64,000 bases of DNA. It comes from Asterias amurensis. Lineage: Eukaryota > Echinodermata > Asteroidea > Forcipulatida > Asteriidae. The stretch is taken from NCBI RefSeq assembly GCF_032118995.1, contig NC_092650.1, positions 17,603,501-17,667,500 on the forward strand, read 5' to 3'. Below are positions 1 through 10,579 of this stretch, piece by piece; position 1 is the stretch's first letter; each line of letters opens with the position of its first letter. The notes under the pieces were generated by a model. That model ran no database searches. It was not told where the DNA came from and saw only the letters and a list, made by a program, of their open reading frames with translations. The position numbers were made by a program, and so were the translations under genes.

Positions 1-44
1 TAGGAGTTGTTTCACCTGGTTTTACTACTTTAACGCTATCGCGC

Positions 45-54
45 TATATATAAA
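45..54 (+). promoter_or_regulatory. TATA box of lectin gene 1
   Basis: TATATATAAA lies about 130 bases upstream of the ATG at 185. A start of transcription about 30 bases downstream would leave a 5' leader of roughly 100 bases with no intron needed. This fits the single-exon lectin gene that follows. The call rests on motif and position only. Confidence 0.5.
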
Positions 55-184
55 GCTACACATCAACTAAATAGAGGGAGCTGAAGAGTTTTCTGTTCAA
101 CCGAAAATTACCAACAGTCTTTATTAGGTCCTAAAAGTACGAGTAGGCCTACTTTTTGACCTAGTTATTATTCCTGTCAGAATC

Positions 185-766
185 ATGGACGGCGCTTTTC
201 AATTAATCTTAGTTCTGTGGGTTTGCTGTGGCCATATTTTGGCTGAGATCTGCCCTCCCGATTGGAACCGATACGGCGAGTCGTGTTACTTCATTTCAAA
301 TACCACGATGGATTGGTACCAAGCAAGGAGCACTTGTACCGAAAGGTCGCAAGCCACCCTTACCTACCCAACCTCACAACCCGAACAGGATTACATATGG
401 GAACTATTCCAGAACAAGTTTCCTTCTACCGATCTCTGGATTGGTTGTAATGACATCGAGGAGGAGGGAAACTGGCAGGAATGTCCGATAAAGAACGACA
501 CCAACGGTTATGAGAATTGGGGCGACGGGGAACCCAACGATCAGTTTGAATCCGATTGCGGATTGATAAGGTTAAGTAATAACGGCCTCTGGGATGACTA
601 TCCCTGCACCCATAAGCTGTTTGCTGTCTGCAAGCTCCCCGTCTGCAGCATCCGTTTGACACCCAAGTGCCTGCTCCGTCACGCTATGAGGGAGCTAGAG
701 AAATCGTGCCGATCACACCCTCAATATCACTCCTCCCTCATAGACGACTGCTGTGATGATCAGTAA
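185..766 (+). CDS. Secreted C-type lectin with short PAN-like tail (lectin 1)
   Basis: This intronless gene encodes 193 residues. Residues 1-20 form a signal peptide ending HILA before EICPPDW. A long-form C-type lectin domain spans about 23-149: Cys23/Cys34 are the extra N-terminal pair, Cys51/Cys149 and Cys125/Cys141 the canonical pairs, with an additional Cys88/Cys100. WIG is at 85-87, the calcium/sugar motif EPN at 116-118 and the WND-equivalent WDD at 136-138; EPN predicts mannose-type specificity. Residues 155-180 (CLLRHAM, CRSHP) match the start of the PAN/apple-like tail of the lectins at 10945 and 17469, but the protein ends soon after in an unrelated-looking SLIDDCCDDQ. The ATG is the first in frame with the signal peptide and follows a TATA box at 45-54. 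It is closest in tail sequence to the lectin at 6277. Family and secretion are firm; sugar specificity is inferred. Confidence 0.88.
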   Translation: MDGAFQLILVLWVCCGHILAEICPPDWNRYGESCYFISNTTMDWYQARSTCTERSQATLTYPTSQPEQDYIWELFQNKFPSTDLWIGCNDIEEEGNWQECPIKNDTNGYENWGDGEPNDQFESDCGLIRLSNNGLWDDYPCTHKLFAVCKLPVCSIRLTPKCLLRHAMRELEKSCRSHPQYHSSLIDDCCDDQ

Positions 767-1012
767 ACGACTGAAAGGGGAAACTGGCCTGCGATGAGAA
801 CAATCAACGCTTCAATTCCTTTATGCTTGAAACATGGTTTGTCATCTGATAAACGAAACTTATACTGAAGAATTAACTAAGTAACAGATGGACGGTGAGA
901 AGAATAGTGAACTATTTGATTTGAAGATTTATATATTTCTGCACGGAAAGGGAAGGTAAAGGAAACCCGTGGACTTAAACTTTTCGTTACTTTCTAAAGT
1001 CAGTAAATCATT

Positions 1013-1230
1013 GACGAGCTACCGGCCGGATAAGAGCGTCGGTGGTGCGAGAAGGCTTGCTGATCAACGCCCCCCCCCCCCCCCCCCCCACACACACACA
1101 CGTCGCTCATTCAATCTGTTGGAGCAAGCAAGATGAAGGGAAGATGGTGTGCCAGCTTGACAACGAAACTCGCCGAGAAATGGCTGGTGGTGACATGAAA
1201 GACACAAGTTGCTACTTTTACGATCTGTAG
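1013..1230 (+). pseudogene. Decayed PAN-domain end of another lectin gene
   Basis: This stretch matches the last ~70 codons of the intact lectin at 10945-11688 (from EELPGKS to the stop), with the same order of words: the GAGCTACCGG, AAGAGCGTC and TTGCTGATCA segments, then the SFNLLEQ region, then DEGKMVCQL and CYFYDL before TAG at 1228-1230. It is not usable as it stands. A poly-C/CA run interrupts it where intact genes have the CACCCCCGATG segment, and a four-base repeat of GCAA near 1126 shifts the frame relative to the intact copies. It belongs to the subfamily of the lectins at 10945 and 17469, not to that of the gene just upstream. It is therefore a leftover of a fifth gene or of an unequal exchange, and may now lie in the 3' UTR of lectin 1. 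Confidence 0.7.
1070..1101. repeat. Poly-C plus (CA)n microsatellite inside the PAN relic
   Basis: About 20 C residues are followed by about six CA units. The run starts at the point where intact paralogues read CACCCCCGATG, so it probably grew from a short C run already present in coding sequence. Confidence 0.9.
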
Positions 1231-1657
1231 AAATGGAGTTTGACAATCAATTCAATGACTCAGTACTTTAGGGCGTGTAAAGCATGGAGAGGACTTTCCA
1301 AACAATATTTGGTGTTTTTTTTCTTCTTCAAATTTTTAGTGTTTATAGTAATATTGTGAGTTGTGACTTCAGTTTGTTTGAACATAATCGTTGTAATTTT
1401 TACCAATATTGAAGTAGCCTAGATATTACTGATGATATAAAACGCATCCCTTTGTTGTTAACCCTCTTATAATAATGTAAGCGAGATTGTGCTAACATCA
1501 TTACGTTTCAGCGTAAAAATGCTTAGCGCAAAAACAAATATTCCTCACTTTTGAAAATTTGCACACAAAATAATGGTGAACACAAATCAAGTCGTGTGAC
1601 GCTAACCAACTATAATTATTTTCACAATAACTAATGATAGAAACATATGAGGGGACC
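1231..1657. other. No feature seen
   Basis: AT-rich sequence downstream of lectin 1. I see no coding sequence, RNA or clear repeat. No canonical AATAAA lies near the end of lectin 1 or of the relic. Confidence 0.5.
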
Positions 1658-1928
1658 TTTAAAAGCAATGGACAACTTTGGTAATATTTTTGTCAAAAAC
1701 CAGCCTTCTTACTTGGTGTATCTGAACACATGCATAAAGTTACATAAACAAAATAAAAAACTGTGAAAGTTGCGAGAAAATAATGGAAGAAAAAAGTCTT
1801 GTCGCACAAGTTTTGTGCGTTCAAATGCTTGAATTTGAGACCTGCTTAAGTGACAAATAATTACCTCTTTAAAAAGAACTACGTCACTCCAGAGAGAGAG
1901 AGAGTTCTCACAATGTTTTATATTATAG

Positions 1929-2276
1929 AACTGACATACAGATCCTTGCCATTTGATTGGTGGAACTTACTTCACGTGACATTCACTATTACTCCCATCC
2001 GCACACCGGCGATCAAAAAGACCTATTCGCCCATGGGGAATAGCATTTCCCATTCAACAGTTAGGATCATCCTTGTTCCCAATGTTTTTGAGCAGTACAG
2101 AGCCGCCGCGCCGCTGCTAAAACAAAGGAGCATCTGTGCAAAAGGTTGTGATCCGATTTGTGCATTGTTGCCGCTACGCGGCGCTATTATGATTTTTGGT
2201 CGTCAGTAATTTGTGTGATTTTTCATAATGTTATACTTTTAAAATACATCAAATGACAAGGATCTATATGTCAGTT
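1929..2276. mobile_element. Foldback element nested in family A copy
   Basis: Near-perfect terminal inverted repeats of about 28 bp, AACTGACATACAGATCC at the left and GGATCTATATGTCAGTT at the right, enclose about 290 bp of non-coding DNA. It lies inside the family A element, so it arrived later. Confidence 0.75.
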
Positions 2277-2284
2277 ATATAAAA

Positions 2285-2447
2285 CAAATATTGAGTGGCT
2301 TTAATTCGTGGAATGGAAGGAATATTATCGCTCGGTAAAATTCGGACTGTTCCATTTCACTCGGCTGCGCCTCGTGAAATGGAACAGTCCAAATTTGACC
2401 CTTGCGATAATATTCCTCCCATTCCACTCTGAGCCACTCAATATTTG
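2285..2447. mobile_element. Short hairpin element nested in family A copy
   Basis: A 163 bp palindrome: CAAATATTGAGTGGCT at the left is mirrored by AGCCACTCAATATTTG at the right. The arms meet at a CG-rich centre flanked by GAAATGGAACAGTCC and its complement. It abuts the preceding nested element almost directly. Confidence 0.8.
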
Positions 2448-2539
2448 TATATTATCAACAGCTCTCGTTACCAAGTAAGTTTCGATGCTAAACAATAATT
2501 ATTTTGAGTAATTACCAATAGTGTACAGTGCTTTTAAAG

Positions 2540-3891
2540 ATTATCAAAATCTATGATTTTGCTTTTTACCAGCTACACATCACATTATGTATTTTGTATT
2601 GTCATAATATCTTAAATTATCAAACAGTAATTGGTAAAAACATTTTGAATCTTAGAATGCATGCGTTAGAAGAAGAACCAACTTTTAACTTTTAAAGAAA
2701 ACAAATAATAACACAACTGCACTTGAGTAGCTGAAGTAATAAGTACGCACAAAACAAATAAAAATACATTGCAATCACAAAACTCTATTTAGCAGTTTGT
2801 CTTTAAAGGGACACGTTGCTTTGGATCAGGCGAGTTGGTCTATGAAAAGCGTTTGTAGCTGTTGTTGGGTCGTTAAGTCCTTTAAGCTAGGCTAATCCAA
2901 AATAACTTGTATGATAAAACAATGTTTTTTAAAATATAATTCCAGCTTAGCAAAGGAAAGCGGGCCCGGACACATTATTGGAAATTAACATGGGCTCAGT
3001 GAATGGAAGAAGGATGATGAAAGAGGGCGCTATCAGACGAAGTTTGTACATAGTTCGTCATAATGAAGGGGGGGGGGGCAGAATCCCCTGCCAACACCGG
3101 TGTCGTAGGAAAATAATCTCCCTGGGAATCTGTCACCTTGTAAATAAACACGGGCTGGATGAGAAGGGTTGAAAGAGGGCGCTATCAGAATCGTTTTCGT
3201 TTTTTTTTTGTTTTTTTTTGTTGTTTTTTTTTTTTTGGGGGGGGGGGGGCAAAGACTCTGGGAAGGGGGGGGCGACGATACACAGAATCGCATGCCTACG
3301 AAAGCTTAAATTAATTGACCTAATATTACTGAATTACTGAGATAATTCATCTAAGAAACATGGATTATTTTCTCGGAAACACGGAATTTTAAAAACTGTG
3401 TATCTGAAACATAGACGCTGTTTGGGTAATGTCATAATCACATGCAAGGTGTCTACGTCACACGCTTCTACAGCAGTGCTTGAGTCCTATCCTAGACTTT
3501 GTTTCAAGTTTGAGATCGCGGTCATTCAGCATCAGCCACGCAAAACTCTACCACATTATCTATCAAAAATAGGCTAATTTAAGACGGAGGTTAACACACA
3601 AGAGGGCGCTATAACTAAAGCCCACGATTACAGAATTGGAACCAAATCTTTATCCACCAAGTAACAGCGGCCAGTTTATGTTAGCTTCTTTGAGCTAAAA
3701 CTGGTTGACCTTGATCTCTTGCGGCGAGAATTCATAATCTCCTGAAGCGGCGCTTTGCATTAAAATTAAAAACCCTACCCGAACCTTGGAGCGGGTTTGC
3801 ACTTGCTTATTTGCTGGCTGTCTCAGTATTTATTACCAGTGCTATTATGGAGTGTTGCTAGATCGACGGATATCAACAGTTCCTAATGCGA
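2540..3891. other. Non-coding stretch with repeat scraps
   Basis: No gene is visible. A decayed end of the family B palindrome (GGGACACGTTGCTTTGGATC) lies at 2804-2867. The 18-mer AAAGAGGGCGCTATCAGA recurs at about 3020 and 3173. Homopolymer runs of G lie near 3067-3078 and 3236-3249, with poly-T tracts at 3199-3236. Confidence 0.5.
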
Positions 3892-4070
3892 CCAGGGGTG
3901 GATTTCACAAAGGTAGTCCTAACTTAGGACTAGTCCTAAGCAATGCTAAGAGATAGGACTGGTCCTAAGTTAGGACCAGTAACTCATCCTAACTTTGGAC
4001 TGGTCCTATCTCTTAGCATTGCCTAGGACTAGTCCTAAGTTAGGACTACCTTTGTGAAATCCACCCCTGG
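3892..4070. mobile_element. Palindromic element built from CCTAACTTAGGAC motifs
   Basis: A nearly perfect 179 bp inverted repeat. CCAGGGGTGGATTTCACAAA at the left mirrors TTTGTGAAATCCACCCCTGG at the right, and the interior consists of alternating TAGTCCTAAG and CTTAGGACTA words. It is non-coding and looks like a miniature inverted-repeat transposon. Target duplication is not clear. Confidence 0.85.
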
Positions 4071-5338
4071 AAGCAAGTGTTTTCTGGAGTATATAATTTT
4101 TACTTTTACTTTTTTACTTTACTTTACTTTATTTCATCTCAAGGCATAACAGAATACAGTTTATACTTATTATGATTTATGCATGTTTAAATATAAAGAT
4201 CAGAATAATAACATTTGAATAACACCACCTAGAGATGCAGGGGACCCACAATAAGCAAAGCTTGTCGAGTGCGAGTCCCCTGTGAACATAAACAACAATG
4301 AAGATACATGATGACAAGAACAAGTCGGATCCGGTTGAGGATGACCGAATTTTTCTGGCCTTTTTCGGCATAACCACAGGTAGATAATTACTATCAAGAG
4401 GCTCGATATAAAGCCAGTGTCACAAGAATACTGAAATCTTATATTTTCATGAGATTTATGGAGAATTTACTGGTCAATTGTGACGGTCCCTGGAGCATCG
4501 ATTCTGACACGTCAATCTACATTACATTACAACAATGGTGTGATATTCATTATATTATATAAATAAATCCTGATTCCTTTTTGAATCGATTTAGAAAAAT
4601 ACTTGCCCGTTGGGAAAGCACTTAGACAGTGACAATGTTGATGTAAAAAGTAACAACAGTTGCGACCGTGAAGCTGCTAGGAATATTATTCTTGTAAAAA
4701 GGATGAAAAGACTGCAGTTGATTTCGATGAGAGTGGAGCTCGAATGCAAATACAGCGAATTGTGCATATTAATTATTCAAGGCGCATGCGGCGGCAGAAC
4801 CCCCCCCCCCCCCACCAAAGTGTCAGGCGTGAAAAAAGGACCAGCGCGAGCGGCAAGTCTTCTCCGCTACTCGCTTGTCTTTTTTAGCGCGCGACTTTTG
4901 GGGGCGTGCCTCTGACATCAGCTGGGTGCGCTGCGTGCGCCTTGAACAAAGGCTTCGTGAACTGCCACCAATTGCCTTTATCGACCTGTTTGTCAGAGTA
5001 CCGAGAGGCTCTAAGGTGGTATTTGGCGGCAAAACAAAACAGAGAGATGACAATGTGCTTCTTTAAAGGAAGGATGGGCGCCTCAAAAAAAAAAAAACTG
5101 TATTTTACCCTATCATAAAACAAGTTGCTCATGATGTTTTACATGCTTTAACTGGGCCAGATTCGAAAGCCCGGCCACAAGCTTTCTTTAAAGCTATTAA
5201 GCAGAAAATACCGCTTGACGAATTTCTTTGATAAGCACAAATTAATATGGGGCACCAGTCACAAAATGTAAACTCTCAATTAGATTTTGGCTGGTTATCT
5301 GTTTCGCAATATCGGTCTGTGCTAAGCAGTTTGTTTTT
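4071..5338. other. No gene seen
   Basis: AT-rich sequence with a poly-C run at about 4800-4813. A GC-rich imperfect foldback lies at about 4820-4920 (GCGCGAGCGG against CCGCTACTCGC). Short open frames here lack family resemblance and overlap on both strands. Confidence 0.45.
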
Positions 5339-5474
5339 GGGCCCAATTTCTTATCGTACTACATGTATCTATGACTGGTTAACATTCAGCCCGTTTCCTG
5401 CTAAATGTGCTTAGCTGGATACTGTGTTTGCAACATATTCGGCTTTTAAGCAGCTCTGTGAAATATAGGCCCCT
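5339..5474. mobile_element. Degenerate GGGCCCAATTTC foldback element
   Basis: GGGCCCAATTTC at the left faces GAAATATAGGCCCC at the right, with TGCTTAGC-type words inside. It is the same kind of element as those at 54397 and 55554, but more decayed. Confidence 0.45.
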
Positions 5475-6276
5475 AGTTGACTGGGTTTAAATTCGTGTAC
5501 AGCTATAATTAAACAAGCAAAGTGCAATATCACAATACAAACCACAATGGGAACATTGGCATTTTCATCTTTCGGTGAAAATATCGGGCCATACAAATTG
5601 CAGCAACATTTGAAATAATTTGCTCGTTTACGTTCAAACAAAAACGTAAATACGACACAGCCTGTGCATGTATCGAGTGTTAATGGTTGGGTGAAGTTAT
5701 TTTTACCGACCTGCAAAGTTAACCACCGTGAAATTTAAACTTTATTATTCAAAATAATTGTTTTTCCAGTGGACGATTAAATCGCTGAATCGCTGAAAAC
5801 ACTTCTACATGTCATTCCGCATGTCTTCGGTATCAGGAATATTAGGTGCCTAAAAAGAATTAGGATCTTCACGATTTTTGTTTCTTACCAATTCTGTAAC
5901 GTTCCTTTAAACTAGCCAATATTTTTGCTAATATTATTGTTGTTTTTCTGTCAATAACGAAGATATTGATCGATTTAATTAAATTTTTGGGTCGATAAAG
6001 TAAAACCATTCTGCAGGAACCTTGCACAGTTTCATATCAGACACTAAATATTAGACTTTGACGTTCGCTTTACACAAAGGGCACATTTCAAATCGTTTTA
6101 AGTTGTCCCTGATGTGTCGGCATCAGATGCACGAGTGTGTGTGTAGGGGGTTTGTTCATTGTTGGTTTGCTGTTACGGACCATTTTTGACTCTCTCTTGG
6201 TGTAACCGAACTTCCAATGAATTAATTTTAACTTCAAAACAATTTTACCGATGTCAGTGCAAAAGGGAAAGCAAGA
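5475..6276. other. Upstream region of lectin 2, no feature seen
   Basis: About 800 AT-rich bases. I find no TATA box at a convincing distance from the ATG at 6277 and no recognisable repeat. Confidence 0.4.
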
Positions 6277-6924
6277 ATGAATTTGATTCAACTGGTGTGT
6301 CTCATTGTTTCTGTTGGTTCAACCACTACGTCGACTGAAATCTGCACTACCGGTGAGCGATACGAAGGGTTGTGTTACTTCATAATATCACCGGTCAAGA
6401 TGACTTGGTACCAGGCAAGGGTGCAATGCGAAGAATCAGGAGCAACCCTCGCCATCCCAAGCTCCCAGTCTGTACAGGATTTCATATGGGGCATAGCAGA
6501 GCGAGAATTCGACCAGGGACTGCCGCGCACCAGTCTCTGGACTGGTTGTAATGACATCGATGAGGAGGGAAACTGGCAGCACTGTCCGTTGAAAGGTGAG
6601 ACCACCAACGCCTTTGAGAATTGGGCTGATGGAGAACCCAATGACGAGTATGGAGCCGATTGTGGTGTGCTGTGGGAACCCCAGAAGGGTGTATGGGACG
6701 ACCAAGACTGCACTTATCCTGCAAACTACCCGGTCTGTGAGATCCCTGTCGTCAGCACCACCACCCCGCAGAGCGACGCTGCCGTACGCATCACTCCTCA
6801 GTGCCTGCTTCGACGCGCAATGGAGGAGTACCAAAATGGCGCCTCGTCGTGCCAATCACACTCCCGATGTCACTCCTTTAATCTGCTGGAACAAGATTGC
6901 TCGCCAAGTAACAAGACTACTTAG
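6277..6924 (+). CDS. Secreted C-type lectin with truncated PAN-like tail (lectin 2)
   Basis: This intronless gene encodes 215 residues. Residues 1-20 are hydrophobic then Ser/Thr-rich and look like a signal peptide before EICTTGERY. The C-type lectin domain spans about 23-154: Cys23/Cys33, Cys51/Cys154 and Cys129/Cys145 are the expected pairs, with Cys91/Cys103 extra. EPN is at 120-122 and WDD at 140-142, so mannose-type calcium-dependent binding is predicted. After a short linker (STTTPQSD) residues 171-206 match the first half of a PAN/apple-like domain (CLLRRAM, CQSHSRCHSFNLLEQ). The protein then ends in DCSPSNKTT, without the Cys-containing strand pair seen in the lectins at 10945 and 17469. 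The tail groups it with lectin 1. A variant poly-A signal ATTAAA lies at 7100-7105. It is probably a working gene; expression is untested. Confidence 0.9.
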   Translation: MNLIQLVCLIVSVGSTTTSTEICTTGERYEGLCYFIISPVKMTWYQARVQCEESGATLAIPSSQSVQDFIWGIAEREFDQGLPRTSLWTGCNDIDEEGNWQHCPLKGETTNAFENWADGEPNDEYGADCGVLWEPQKGVWDDQDCTYPANYPVCEIPVVSTTTPQSDAAVRITPQCLLRRAMEEYQNGASSCQSHSRCHSFNLLEQDCSPSNKTT

Positions 6925-7562
6925 AAAACGACCGACGAAGAAAAAGATGGAAGCATCTAGGACACCGCTTGTTTCATCTGAACTGTGGACGCAATCCTGT
7001 CTCTGGTGGTATATTGCAAAATACCGGTACTCCATATACTGGAGTCGATGTACAACTTTATAGTATTACAGCAGTAAAAGTGTAAATTAGCTGAACTCTA
7101 TTAAATCCCGTCGCGTGGGTAGTTTTAGTGGTAATTGTGATATTGTCGTCAAATATTACGACTCTGCTTACTCTAGTTATAATCAACACTTTTTATCTAT
7201 ACACTTGATGCCGTATCAGCAGAATAAGCTATAAATCATAATGTCAAGGTTTGAGGAACTTTTTGTTTGAGATCGTTAACGTTACATGAGAAGAGGACAC
7301 GGGCGTGGGCTCCACCAGTCATTTTGAAGGCATGTGATCTGAGTAGATACGGAGCTTTAATAAGAAGGACGGAGCCTAAGCCGCGGTCCAATCCAAGCCT
7401 TCGAAAAATGGACACGGGCTTGTTGTTTTTTCGGGTGGAGTTTAAAAAGGGCGCCTCCACATTTTACTCATAATGTCAAAGATGTCTCAGTTAATAGGTG
7501 TTTTGGCATTTGCTGTTTATTCTTGATTTTTATATATTTGTTATAGACCTGATGCACACGAC
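6925..7562. other. 3' flank of lectin 2
   Basis: A possible ATTAAA poly-A signal lies at 7100-7105. Otherwise I see no gene or repeat in this stretch. Confidence 0.4.
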
Positions 7563-7947
7563 GTCCTGGACACAATTGGTAATTGTCAAAGACTAGTTAT
7601 CACAGTTGGTGTATCTCAACATATGCATAAAATTAAAAAAAACGGTGAACATTTTAGGTCAATTGGTCGTCGAAGTTGCGAGGTAATAATGAAGGGATAA
7701 AACACCCTCGTCACACGAAGTTGTGTGCTTTCAGATGCTTGATTTCGAGATCTCAAGTTCTAAATCGGAGGTCTCGAAATCAAATTCGTGCAAAATTACT
7801 TCTTTCTCGAAAACTACGTCACTTCAGAGAGAGCCGTTTCTCACAATGTTTTATACTATCAACCTCTCCCCATTATACGCGTTACCAAGAAAGGTTTTTT
7901 GCTAATAATTATTTTGAGTAATTACCAATAGTGTCCACTGCCTTTAA
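7563..7947. mobile_element. Family A foldback element
   Basis: A nearly full-length copy. The left end GGACACAATTGGTAATTG is slightly decayed; the right end CAATAGTGTCCACTGCCTTT is intact. The centre is an inverted repeat of GAGATCTCAAG against GAGGTCTCGAAATC. Non-coding. Confidence 0.85.
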
Positions 7948-8177
7948 AGGGTGCCCAAACCAAAAAACTTTCAAATTTGATTCGTATGAGCCTTTAGTCT
8001 CGAGTAACTCTTCTTCAGGATGTACAGTGGTCTTCGCCTTTATTCATTTCTTATCACACACCAACCCTTTTTGGGTTCACAGTAGTTATTTTTGTATTTA
8101 ACAGTAAAGTGTGCCGCCAGGCGTTTGCCCCGGAGATGCCATCGCATTGCAGTACGGTCATAAGTCGCAATCTGGAC

Positions 8178-8317
8178 CGTATCCGAGTTTGCGGCTATAC
8201 AGCTACGGCTACGGCTGTTGCTAAGGGTGTTGCCAAGGCCGTCATATAGTATACTTCAACGCATGTTGACGCGGAAATCTAGCAATAGCCGTAGCTGAAG
8301 CCGCATAACTCGGACAC
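8178..8317. mobile_element. Foldback element with GCTACGGCT core
   Basis: CCGAGTTTGCGGCT...GCTACGGCTGTTGCTA at the left is mirrored by TAGCAATAGCCGTAGC...GCCGCATAACTCGG at the right, giving an imperfect ~140 bp hairpin with no coding sequence. Confidence 0.6.
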
Positions 8318-8384
8318 CATTAGGGCCATGAGCCGGATTTCAATAAAAACGGTTTTGGTCACCAGCGGTCAAGACCAGTCAGTT

Positions 8385-8888
8385 ATAGCCTGTGTCGACG
8401 GCAATTATGTCCTCTATGCAATACTATCCGGAGGACATTATTGCATATGCAATAATGTTCGCCGGACGGTTTTGCATATGCAATCGTGTCCGCCCGGACG
8501 CTGCTGCATAATGCAACTGTGTCCGCCCGGACACATTTGTAAATGCAGTTGTGTCCGCCTCGTGCAAAACCGTCTTGCAGTAAACGCCCTTGGTTCGACG
8601 GAACACATTCGCCATTTTTTTTTACAAGCTAAGTGCATATCATGAATGAAATTGGAATAGTTCGGCCGTTGGGTATTCGCTGCAACCATAAAATACTTGA
8701 ATATTCATGCTGCATGTGACGTAGGTTCAGTGCATGCACGCTCGCTTGCTTACGCGCGCACACATGTACAGTCATGTACATGTCTACCGGACGGTTTTTG
8801 AATAGCCCCGGACACGATTGCATTTGCAAAAGTGTCCGGAGCGAACAGTATTGCATGGCGGACACAATTGCATCTGACACCGGCTATT
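8385..8888. mobile_element. Family G element rich in TTGCATATGCAA palindromes
   Basis: About 504 bp with inverted ends (ATAGCC.GTGTC at the left, GACACCGGCTAT at the right). The end regions are packed with alternating TGCATATGCAA-type words and GTCCG...CGGAC words. The unique ~250 bp middle (ACGCCCTTGGTTCGACGG, GTACAGTCATGTACATGTC) recurs at 26585-26972. No protein-coding signal. Probably a non-autonomous DNA transposon. Confidence 0.75.
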
Positions 8889-9213
8889 GACCTGTTGCAT
8901 GAAAATTGGCAACAAGTAATCACCCGGCCGCATTTTCAAACATGCCAAACGAGCCGTAACAACAATTACTCAAAAACCCAAAGTACGAACGAAATGAGGC
9001 GACCAGCCTTTAGCCAAGCGGAGAAGTTGGCTGCAGAGGTCACAATATGTATCATCATCATCATCATTATGCCTCTAATGGGTGTAATCTAGCTCTAATA
9101 CGGTCTACCCGTATAGAGCTCTTTGCATCGAATAATCTTACAACTACCAAATTATTGCAGTGCAATCTTAAAAAACAAAAACAAATAAAATGTATAGCTA
9201 TCTAGTCTCAAGT
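8889..9213. other. Spacer between two family G elements
   Basis: No gene seen; only a short (ATC)n run near 9052. Confidence 0.4.
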
Positions 9214-9416
9214 TAGCCGGTGTCGGACGCAATTGTGTCCACCATGCAATACTGTTCGCTCCGCGGACACTTTTGCATATGCAATCGAATTATGCAGCAG
9301 CGTCCGGGCGAACACGGTTGCATATGCAAAACCGTCCGGCGGACATCATAGCATATGCAATAACGTCCTCCGGATAGTATTGCATAGAGGACATAATTGC
9401 ATGCGACACCGGCTAT
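9214..9416. mobile_element. Deleted family G element
   Basis: About 203 bp holding only the end regions of the family G element at 8385 (AGCCGGTGTC ... GACACCGGCT), in the opposite orientation and lacking the unique middle. It keeps the TTGCATATGCAA words. Confidence 0.75.
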
Positions 9417-10222
9417 AATAGCGCGAAGACCGGTATATAGCGCTTGGTGCAATACGCCCAATGTCACACAGAGCATTTTTTTTTATGAGAAGGAAAAACA
9501 TTCAGTCACTTTCCATAGGCCTACTTTTCTTGAGGACAGTATACTGCATGGTAGAAAAGCGACTATTGTGCAACTGCGGGTTCCTTCTGCATGATGTACA
9601 ATTGGTTGCTGCGAAATTGCCTTAAAATTTGCCCTGCTATCTTACAATATTAGGGCCTACGGTCTATAAAGATGTTCGCTTGTAAAATGATGACTACTTT
9701 TTGAAAATGACCCTCCAGAGTCCACTCTAACATACATCTTGATTTGTCCGTTATACAAAGTGAGATTTAACTAAAGCTAATCACCATCACATGCAACCAT
9801 GATGCAACTATCCAGAGATAACATGACCTGCTTGCTGAGTAATTAATAATAGTAACAAACAGTTTAAAAAAATCGAGATATTACAGCAACGTATACCCCA
9901 AAGACAATAATTTATGATACAATACTAGCACACTGTGCTTGTGATTATCCAGAGATAACGAGAACTGATTTAACGAGAACTGATTTTGGTGTAAATTAAT
10001 AAAGAATAATATTGACTATTGTTATGCGGATCAAATATTATTATAATAAAGACTAAAAACTGCAAGTAAAAGGTAAAAGTTTGTCTTTGTGAGAGTAAGT
10101 CTACCAATCACATTATCGTGAGTGTACTCGTTTCCAATGTCGATCCCCTCTCGTCACTCAGATGACACAAGGTAATGCAAACCATCTTCAGATAGCTCCT
10201 CCATAACATAGTGTAGCATTTA
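9417..10222. other. No feature seen
   Basis: About 800 AT-rich bases. The words ATCCAGAGATAAC occur at about 9810 and 9948; nothing else stands out. Confidence 0.4.
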
Positions 10223-10579
10223 CTTAAAGACACTGGACACTATTGGTAATGGTCAAGGACCAGACTTCTCACTTGGTGTATCTCAACATATGCATAAAAT
10301 AACAAACGCAGTTGCGAGATAATAATGACACAAAAAACACCCTGGTCACACGAAGTTTAGTGCTTTCAGATGCTTGATTTCGTGACCTCAAATTCTAAAA
10401 TCTGAAGTCTCGAAATCAAAATTCGTGGAATATCACTTCTTTCTCGAAAACTACGTCACTTCAGAGGGAGCCGTTTCTCACAATGTTTTTTACTATCAAC
10501 CTCTCCCGATTACTTGTTACCAAGTGAGGTTTTTTGCTAATAATTATGTTGAGGAATAACCAACAGTGTCCACTGCTTT
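10223..10579. mobile_element. Family A foldback element
   Basis: TTAAAGACACTGGACAC at the left and CAGTGTCCACTGCTTT at the right bound a near full-length non-coding copy. Confidence 0.85.

Larger units (their letters stand above)
1658..2539. mobile_element. Family A foldback element, interrupted by two others
   Basis: The ends (TTTAAAAGCAATGGACA and GTGTACAGTGCTTTTAAA) and internal words (ACTTGGTGTATCTGAACA, ACTACGTCACT, CTCACAATGTTTTATA) match the family that recurs at 7563, 10223, 12806, 13537, 14428 and elsewhere. Complete copies are about 380 bp with inverted ends. Here the sequence breaks off at about 1928 and resumes at about 2448 (ATTATCAACAGCTCTCG); the gap is filled by two separate inverted-repeat elements. 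No coding capacity, so it is non-autonomous. Confidence 0.8.
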
